45,078 nucleotides of DNA from Deinococcus carri (GTDB taxonomy: Bacteria; Deinococcota; Deinococci; Deinococcales; Deinococcaceae): assembly GCF_039545055.1 (NCBI RefSeq), contig NZ_BAABRP010000024.1, positions 1-45,078 of the forward strand, in the 5' to 3' direction. This document shows, piece by piece, positions 40,594-45,078 of this stretch; the stretch's first letter is position 1, and each line of letters begins with the position of its first letter. The notes below the pieces were generated by a model. That model made no database searches, was not told the DNA's origin, and saw nothing but the letters and a program-made list of their open reading frames with translations. Made by a program: the position numbers and the translations under genes.

Positions 40594-40760
40594 CAGCGCC
40601 CGCCCCGCCGCGCGTAGTGGCGCGTGTGGTAGACGCTGCTGGCCGCCAGCCCCTGCCGCGCCGCCTGTTGCCGCTCCTGCCGGATGCGCCGCCAGACGGC
40701 GAGGCCGACCAGCAGCAGCACGGTGGGCACCAGCAGGGGGAGGAGGGTGAGGGCGGTCAT
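40593..40760 (-). CDS. Tiny membrane protein, 55 aa
   Basis: A 55-residue gene that links the 40757-40996 gene and the methyltransferase with ATGA and TGATG overlaps. The hydrophobic N-terminal segment (LTLLPLLVPTVLLLVGLAV) is followed by a basic, Arg-rich cytoplasmic tail. No function known. Confidence 0.6.
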   Translation of the reverse strand: MTALTLLPLLVPTVLLLVGLAVWRRIRQERQQAARQGLAASSVYHTRHYARRGGR

Positions 40761-40996
40761 TGGGGGCCGCCCAGCTCGGCCTTATCCGCCATTTCCTTCA
40801 AGTAGCGGGCGATTTCGCGCGCCTCCTCTGGGGTGTACCAGCCGTATACGAGAGCCGTGACGGCAGCGTCGCCCTCAACGTCCACGCCCTCGGCCTGGAC
40901 ACGGACCATGCCGAGTTCGCCCAAACCCGCGTTGCTGAAGTCGGCTTGCAAAGTCAGCACGATGTCGCCTTCCCCTTCAAAGGCCACGCGCTTCAC
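40757..40996 (-). CDS. Small acidic protein, 79 aa
   Basis: Acidic protein with a strand-rich start (FEGEGDIVLTLQADFSNAG) and a C-terminal helix (TPEEAREIARYLKEMADKAE). GTG 40996 overlaps the upstream stop (GTGA). Acidic small proteins near the early promoter often inhibit host functions, but no family is recognised here. Confidence 0.6.
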   Translation of the reverse strand: MKRVAFEGEGDIVLTLQADFSNAGLGELGMVRVQAEGVDVEGDAAVTALVYGWYTPEEAREIARYLKEMADKAELGGPQ

Positions 40997-41376
40997 GCCC
41001 CCACCCCCGCCTGCACCAACACGGTGCCAGTCACGGGGTTGCTGAGCGGCAGCGCCACGCGCTCACTGACCAGCCGCAGGTGTGTGCAGGTGTCCAGCAG
41101 CGTGAGGGCGAGGTTCGGGCTGGCAAAGTCGCCGTCCACCTCGAACTGGAGGCCGTTGCCGTTGTTGCTGACCGTGACGGTGTGGCGCTCGCCCCGGTCG
41201 CTGACCAGGTAGGTGCGGCTCAGGGCCGCGCGGCGGGGCGCGGTGCGGGCCGTCCAGCCGGTGAGGTGGGAGTAGTGGGCCTCGACAATCATCTCGCCCT
41301 GCTGCGCCACGTGCGCGCGCAGGTCGGCCATGCTCCAGATGCGGGTGTTGGGGATGCGGCTGGGCTGGGGTATCAT
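40993..41376 (-). CDS. Early protein of unknown function, 127 aa
   Basis: Strand-rich protein (RTYLVSDRGERHTVTVSNNGNG; TGTVLVQAGVGA at the end) of a kind I cannot assign. ATG 41376 has GAGGTG close upstream; GTG 41379 is adjacent. It begins the tightly packed early operon, after a roughly 60-base gap. It could act against host defence; not shown. Confidence 0.6.
   Translation of the reverse strand: MIPQPSRIPNTRIWSMADLRAHVAQQGEMIVEAHYSHLTGWTARTAPRRAALSRTYLVSDRGERHTVTVSNNGNGLQFEVDGDFASPNLALTLLDTCTHLRLVSERVALPLSNPVTGTVLVQAGVGA
41348..41376 (+). promoter_or_regulatory. Candidate rightward promoter
   Basis: TTGGGG (41348-41353), 17 bases, then TATCAT (41371-41376). It would transcribe rightward over the gap, antisense to the early operon leader. 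Weak -35, good -10; supported by terminator-like hairpins downstream. Confidence 0.35.
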
Positions 41377-41403
41377 CACTGCACCTCGTCGGCAATAACG
41401 GGT

Positions 41404-41426
41404 GGGCGCGTAGTTCGGACGCGCCC
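41404..41426 (+). terminator. Hairpin with T-rich tail, rightward
   Basis: GGGCGCG/CGCGCCC stem with a nine-base loop, then GATTTCTTTTGG on the plus strand. It may end a short rightward RNA. Confidence 0.45.
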
Positions 41427-41438
41427 GATTTCTTTTGG

Positions 41439-41552
41439 TCAGGCCAGCCAGCCGCGCTCGGCACCGGTCGGCAAACCGGGAGCGCGGCCCCAGGCTGGGG
41501 TTACTCGTGTGCGATTCCCCACATTGGGGGTGTTGACAGGTGTAAGATTCAC
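41439..41552 (-). CDS. Possible tiny protein, 37 aa
   Basis: Open frame starting at GTG 41552 with AAAGGAGAGG eight bases upstream. The product is basic (VNLTPVNTPNVGNR to a WLA end) and has no recognised family. The same DNA forms several hairpins on the plus strand, so the coding claim is weak. The rest of the gap, 41553-41819, holds the terminator at 41634-41660 and no other gene that I can see. Confidence 0.35.
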   Translation of the reverse strand: MNLTPVNTPNVGNRTRVTPAWGRAPGLPTGAERGWLA

Positions 41553-41633
41553 GTCAGAGGCCTCTCCTTTGAGGTGCCTGCGCTCCGCTGTTTTGCCGAC
41601 GAGGGAGCAACAGGTTGTGGGGTTTCTGGAGGT

Positions 41634-41660
41634 GCCTGGGCGAACGCTCAGGCGCTTTTT
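41634..41660 (+). terminator. Strong rightward terminator in a gene-free gap
   Basis: GCCTGGGCG, AA, CGCTCAGGC stem followed by GCTTTTTCG on the plus strand. No rightward gene precedes it, so it probably ends a small non-coding RNA or stops read-through. Confidence 0.7.
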
Positions 41661-41819
41661 CGTTTCAGGCCGGGCGGGCCTGCTCTTCACGCGCGGGCTG
41701 CGCGGTGGGAGTGAGGGGGGTTGTGCTTTCACGGGCGAGGCGAGCGGCGTGCATCCGAATCAGCAGGTCCGCGGCCCAGGTCAGCCGGGAGACGGGGCGA
41801 AAGGGCTGGGGGGTGGAGG

Positions 41820-42059
41820 TCATGCGGCACCTGCTTGACCACTGCTACATGCGACACCTAGCAACCTATCAATCGAACAATCGAAGAAGCGGGCGATCTT
41901 GACCAGATTGGCGTGCGAGGGTTCATTCTTGCCACTCTCCCAGCGGCTGACCTCCCCGGCTCTGTCACGGCGTCCAAGAATGGCCTCCGCGACGTCATAC
42001 TGCGAGAGTTCGCGCTGCTCGCGCAGCTCTCGCAGTCGCCGACCGAACGTGCTTTCCAT
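41820..42059 (-). CDS. Cro-like XRE regulator, 79 aa
   Basis: Helix-turn-helix protein (LRELREQRELSQYDVAEAI, then GEVSRWESGKNEPSHANLVKIARFF). First gene of the leftward lytic direction, divergent from the CI-like gene, so it is the Cro counterpart. The ATG at 42059 has no Shine-Dalgarno site but a good promoter ends seven bases before it (42067-42095), so the mRNA is probably leaderless. It should repress the opposite promoter and commit to lytic growth. Confidence 0.8.
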   Translation of the reverse strand: MESTFGRRLRELREQRELSQYDVAEAILGRRDRAGEVSRWESGKNEPSHANLVKIARFFDCSIDRLLGVACSSGQAGAA

Positions 42060-42066
42060 GTCAATG

Positions 42067-42095
42067 ATGCTACACGTCGCAACATCAGGAGTCAA
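42067..42095 (-). promoter_or_regulatory. Leaderless promoter of the Cro-like gene
   Basis: TTGACT (42095-42090), 17-base spacer, TAGCAT (42072-42067), then seven bases to ATG. This matches the TANNNT-ATG leaderless pattern known in Deinococcus. The spacer contains the operator-like word CACGTCGCA (42073-42081). Confidence 0.7.
42071..42081. promoter_or_regulatory. Operator-like site 1
   Basis: TACACGTCGCA. Part of the pseudo-palindrome TGCTACACGTCGCAACA (42068-42084). The core CACGTCGCA recurs at 42154-42162, and a close variant lies at 1589-1600 (reverse strand). Confidence 0.45.
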
Positions 42096-42144
42096 GCGAG
42101 GTGCAGCATGTGCTATTTCGCATTGGGGAACTTCCAAATATTGT

Positions 42145-42174
42145 TTGTCGTATCACGTCGCATGTTCGTTCTAC
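42145..42174 (+). promoter_or_regulatory. Candidate promoter of the CI-like gene with operator site 2
   Basis: TTGTCG (42145-42150), 18 bases, TTCTAC (42169-42174). The spacer starts with TATCACGTCGCA (42151-42162). The -35 and following bases align closely with the promoter at 1578-1606. Transcription near 42181 leaves AGGTG and ATG 42195. Confidence 0.5.
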
Positions 42175-42194
42175 GTGCGCCCCAGGTGCCCCCC

Positions 42195-42701
42195 ATGCCA
42201 CAGGAACCTCCCGTTGATATCTATGCGAAGCTGCGCGAGTACATCAAGCGCAGCACCAAAACGCAGCGGAAGATCGCGGAGGAGGCGGGGATACCCAACC
42301 CCAGCTATCTGAGCCACATGGTCAACGGTCGTGTGAATTGGGTTGAGGGCGATTATTTTCGTCCGCTCAGTGAGGCTCTAGGGTTGTCGCGTGATGAAAT
42401 CCGCGAACTCAAACCCGAGATCATTTGGGAAGAACCTTCCCCTCCCCCCTCCCGCGCCCTCTCGGCCGCCGCAAAGGGCCACCGCATCCCCAAGCCCCAG
42501 GTGATGATTCCTGACACCCTGCGGGAGGCCGCCGAACAGTACGGGCACCTGGCTGCCTTCGCTGGCCTGGGCGAACACCGCTGGCAGCATTTCATGGCCT
42601 CGGTCAGCCGCCGCCATACCCCGGAGACGCCTGAAGGGTGGCTGGAGGAGTTCACGGCCCTCAAGCGGCTGGGCTATGACCCCCAGGAGCCGGAGGAATG
42701 A
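42195..42701 (+). CDS. CI-like repressor with DdrO-like C-terminus, 168 aa
   Basis: N-terminal helix-turn-helix (about residues 8-70, RKIAEEAGIPNPSYLSHMVNG). A Pro/Ser linker leads to a helical C-terminal part (about 105-168, RWQHFMASVSRR, PEGWLEEFTALKRL) that resembles the DdrO tail. No LexA/CI Ser-Lys peptidase domain is present, so induction cannot be by self-cleavage. The metallopeptidase gene overlaps its end (ATGA), so cleavage by that enzyme is likely, as in IrrE-DdrO and ImmA-ImmR pairs. ATG 42195 has AGGTG six bases upstream. Confidence 0.75.
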   Translation: MPQEPPVDIYAKLREYIKRSTKTQRKIAEEAGIPNPSYLSHMVNGRVNWVEGDYFRPLSEALGLSRDEIRELKPEIIWEEPSPPPSRALSAAAKGHRIPKPQVMIPDTLREAAEQYGHLAAFAGLGEHRWQHFMASVSRRHTPETPEGWLEEFTALKRLGYDPQEPEE

Positions 42702-43369
42702 CCTTTGACCCCGACGCTTACGACCTCTTTGCCTACCAGAAGGCTCGGCACGAAGAAGTGGGCGGGACAACGGACATGGAGGAGCTGCCGACGCTGCTGG
42801 GCTGCACGGTCATTGAGGCTGACGCCTCTCGTCTGATTGGCACAGACCTTCACGTGCAGCGAAGGCTCATCTACGCGGGCCGCCGCTCTCACATCGCGCA
42901 CGAGGTCAGCCACAAGCTCGCGCAGGAGCGGGATACGGCACATGACCCCAACTACGAAGAGGTTATCCGGCATCGTCATGCCCAGGCCCCAGACGTGGAC
43001 GCCCACCTCGAAGCCCTGATCACAACAGGGCAAGACGGCCTGCTCATGCCTGACAAGGTGGTCCAAACGATCATCAACATCTGCGGCCTGAACGCGATGG
43101 TGGTCTGGATTCTCCACCAGCAGGAAACGGTGTACCTGCATGAGGCCCTGCGGCGCATCGTGCAACACAACGAAAACGCCCGGATAGGCGGGTTCATCGG
43201 CGTGAACGGCATCATCCGCCACGCCTATTCCTACCGCTGGCGGATGCCCTGCTGGATAGGCCATCCCGTCCCCGACCCTGATGACGAGTTCCAGGGCGAG
43301 GGCGTAAGCCTGTTTCAAGTGCCTGGGCGGCGCAACACCGTTATTGGCCTGATCGTCATAGAGGAGTGA
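42698..43369 (+). CDS. ImmA/IrrE-like metallopeptidase
   Basis: Protein of 223 aa with the zinc motif HEVSH (residues 68-72) in IAHEVSHKL, as in ImmA/IrrE (COG2856) peptidases. It would cleave the neighbouring CI-like repressor after DNA damage and start prophage induction. The C-terminal part lacks other known motifs. ATG 42698 overlaps the repressor stop (ATGA), so both are made together. Length is normal for ImmA plus a C-terminal extension. Confidence 0.8.
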   Translation: MTFDPDAYDLFAYQKARHEEVGGTTDMEELPTLLGCTVIEADASRLIGTDLHVQRRLIYAGRRSHIAHEVSHKLAQERDTAHDPNYEEVIRHRHAQAPDVDAHLEALITTGQDGLLMPDKVVQTIINICGLNAMVVWILHQQETVYLHEALRRIVQHNENARIGGFIGVNGIIRHAYSYRWRMPCWIGHPVPDPDDEFQGEGVSLFQVPGRRNTVIGLIVIEE

Positions 43370-43373
43370 TGTA

Positions 43374-43664
43374 ATGAAAAAGACCATCCTTACGCTTGCT
43401 GCCGCCCTCGGTCTCTTCACTGGTGGCGTCGGCACCGCCCAGTTCTTCAAGTCCCTTGACACCAGCGAAACTCGTGACGCGACACTGGCCGAGCTGCCCG
43501 CTCAAGCCGAGGCTCTCATTCGCCGCACTCAGGGATTGGGAAACCCGAGCGCGGCCCAGATTAGCCAGGTCAACGCTGAAGTAGCAGTGCAGCTTCAGTA
43601 CATGCAGGTCCGGCAGAACGCTGAAATCATCCGGCTGCTGACCCAAATCGCCGCTAAGAAGTGA
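43374..43664 (+). CDS. Small exported protein, 96 aa
   Basis: Signal peptide (KKTILTLAAALGLFTGG, cleaved near VGTAQ) followed by a short helical domain rich in Gln and Ala (AAQISQVNAEVAVQLQYMQV). It resembles small periplasmic proteins of conjugation or envelope systems only in composition. The ATG follows the peptidase stop by four bases and its own stop overlaps the integrase start. Expressed with the lysogeny genes, so a superinfection-exclusion role is plausible but not shown. Confidence 0.65.
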   Translation: MKKTILTLAAALGLFTGGVGTAQFFKSLDTSETRDATLAELPAQAEALIRRTQGLGNPSAAQISQVNAEVAVQLQYMQVRQNAEIIRLLTQIAAKK

Positions 43665-45049
43665 CCCCCCGCGCCTTCTCCTATGCCCGTGTCTCTGGCC
43701 GTGATCAGGCCGACTCCGGGTACAGCCTCCCCGCCCAGCGCGAGCGGGCCGCGGCCTTCGCGCAGTTCCACGGCCTGCCGGTGCCCCTGCACTTCGAGGA
43801 CCCCGCCGTCTCCGGCCGGCGCGACGTGCGCCCCGCCTGGACCGCGATGATGGGGCAGCTTCGTGCCGGGGACACCGTGCTTGCAAAGGACCTCACGCGC
43901 ATCGCCCGCGGCGGCATCGTGCAGACGCTGACCCTCATCCGCGACATCGAGGCGCGAGGGGCGCGGTTGGTCCTCATTGACCAGAGTCTCGACACCAGCA
44001 CGCCATTCGGGCGAGTGGTCCTGAGCATCCTCGCCACCCTGGCCGAGTACGAGCTGGAGCAGACCCGCGAGCGGTCCATGATTGGCCGGACCTTCGCGGC
44101 GAAGGCGGGTATCTGGCCCCAGGGCAGCGTGCCGTTCGGCTACCTGCGCAACGCTCAGAAGCGTCTGGAGCCGAACCCGGCCACCCAGGAGCGGGCCCGC
44201 GCCGCCCTGCGCGCGCTGATTGGCCGGTCGTATCAGGAGGCGGCTGACCACCTGCGGGAACAGGGCGTCCTCTCCCCCACCGGCAAGCCCAACTGGTCCC
44301 CTACCCGCCTGCACGCGATGGCCCAGCAGACGGCCTACATCGGGCAGGCCATCTTCCGCGCCGGCGGGGAGGCCCTGGAAGTGCCCTGCCCGCCGCTGCT
44401 GACTCAGGAGGAGTGGGACGCCATCCATGCCCGCCGTGCCCTGCCGCAGGGCGGCACGCGGCGGCCCGAGGTCTACCCCCTGGTCGGCCACCTGCGCTGC
44501 CCGCACGGCGCGCCCATGAACGGCCGCCAGGAGAGCCACCGGAACGCGGGCATGGTGAGCCGCTACCACATCAGCGGGCGGCTGAAGCGGCACTACGGCT
44601 GCGACTGCCCCAGCTTCCGGGCCGCCCAGCTCGACGATGCTGCCCGCGCACTGCTGGCCCGCGTGCTGACGGACCCGACCGACCCGGCCCACCTCGCCCT
44701 GCTGACCGGGGCCGCGCCACTCTCTGATGGTCGGGAGCAGGAGCGCCAGGAGGTGCAGGAGGCCCTCTCCAATCTGGCCCGCCTGCGCGTGCTGGGGCAG
44801 ATTGAGGAGCGCGACTACCTGAGCTTGCGCGAGGAGCTGAAGGCACGGGAACGCGCCCTGGCCCCGCGGCCCCGCCCGGCGGCCGAGATGCCGCTGATGC
44901 CCGAGCTGGCGGCCGACGTGCGGGAGGCTGCCCCGGAGCATCTGGCCGAGCTGCTCGACCTGCTGGAAGTGCGGCTGCTGGTGCGGCCGGACGGGGCGCT
45001 CGAACTGCTGGGGCTGCGGCCACTGGAGGCCGCGCAGCAGGCGGTTTAG
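43661..45049 (+). CDS. int: Large serine integrase
   Basis: Site-specific recombinase of 462 aa. N-terminal catalytic domain with nucleophile Ser12 in YARVSGRDQ, RDQADSGYSLPAQ, and KDLTRIARGG; then the recombinase domain (about 150-260) and a zinc-ribbon region with LRCPHGAPM and GCDCPS (about 285-330). A coiled coil lies near 360-410. It integrates and excises the phage at att sites, usually with a directionality factor. GTG 43661 overlaps the upstream stop. The att site would normally lie just beyond the gene, where the window ends after 29 bases, so it was not identified. Confidence 0.95.
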   Translation: MTPRAFSYARVSGRDQADSGYSLPAQRERAAAFAQFHGLPVPLHFEDPAVSGRRDVRPAWTAMMGQLRAGDTVLAKDLTRIARGGIVQTLTLIRDIEARGARLVLIDQSLDTSTPFGRVVLSILATLAEYELEQTRERSMIGRTFAAKAGIWPQGSVPFGYLRNAQKRLEPNPATQERARAALRALIGRSYQEAADHLREQGVLSPTGKPNWSPTRLHAMAQQTAYIGQAIFRAGGEALEVPCPPLLTQEEWDAIHARRALPQGGTRRPEVYPLVGHLRCPHGAPMNGRQESHRNAGMVSRYHISGRLKRHYGCDCPSFRAAQLDDAARALLARVLTDPTDPAHLALLTGAAPLSDGREQERQEVQEALSNLARLRVLGQIEERDYLSLREELKARERALAPRPRPAAEMPLMPELAADVREAAPEHLAELLDLLEVRLLVRPDGALELLGLRPLEAAQQAV

Positions 45050-45078
45050 GGTGCCCGGAAAACCGTGCTGCTGTCATT

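Noticed and set aside
41450..41545. tRNA-like folding with GTGCGATTCCCCAC
   Set aside because: The T-arm stem does not pair and no acceptor stem or anticodon arm can be built; the stems fit a different structured RNA or chance.
1..45078. Shared 10-mer TTTCCGGGCA near both window ends as attachment sites
   Set aside because: The copies (about 20-29 and, on the minus strand, at the right end) are inverted, while prophage att sites are direct repeats; too short to be meaningful.

Overview
The window is an almost complete temperate siphovirus (prophage or phage genome) of about 45 kb with high GC. It ends on the right in its own integrase gene. The host is not directly visible. Several features fit a Deinococcus-type bacterium: high GC, a leaderless promoter of the TANNNT-about 7 nt-ATG kind, a DdrO-like repressor tail beside an ImmA/IrrE metallopeptidase, and strong Shine-Dalgarno sites. 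This is inference; other high-GC hosts are not excluded.

Layout from right to left. 43.7-45.0 kb: large serine integrase. 41.8-43.7 kb: immunity region with divergent Cro-like and CI-like genes, an HExxH peptidase and a small exported protein. 36.0-41.4 kb: leftward early operon with small unknown and membrane proteins, a C5 cytosine methyltransferase, a Bet/RecT annealing protein and an octapeptide-repeat protein. 30.1-36.1 kb: replication block with a second, truncated-looking C5 methyltransferase, a primosomal protein, a DnaB helicase and a PD-(D/E)xK nuclease. 20-30 kb: packaging and head genes (TerS, TerL, portal, protease/scaffold, decoration protein, capsid, connectors). 4.9-20 kb: tail genes (tube, chaperones, a 2,690-residue tape measure with an M23 peptidase, hub, fibre). 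1.7-4.8 kb: lysis and membrane genes, closed by a strong terminator. 0-1.6 kb: accessory genes, one of them driven by a promoter that resembles the CI promoter. Almost all genes run leftward and are coupled by ATGA, GTGA or TGATG overlaps.

The main discovery candidate is in the large terminase gene. Its P-loop is split by an intein of about 341 residues. The usual in-frame endonuclease is absent. An HNH endonuclease gene lies instead on the opposite strand inside the intein coding sequence, with its own promoter, ribosome binding site and terminator. The sense frame stays open across the whole antisense gene, so the two strands appear to be coding at once. A second strong candidate is a DUF305-like helical metal-binding domain inserted between the protease and scaffold parts of the prohead protein, in a stretch of unusually low GC. 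Others are a promoter/operator motif shared by the repressor and a gene at the far end, non-canonical start codons, a possible -1 frameshift in the tail chaperones, and a heptanucleotide repeat at the start of the small terminase.
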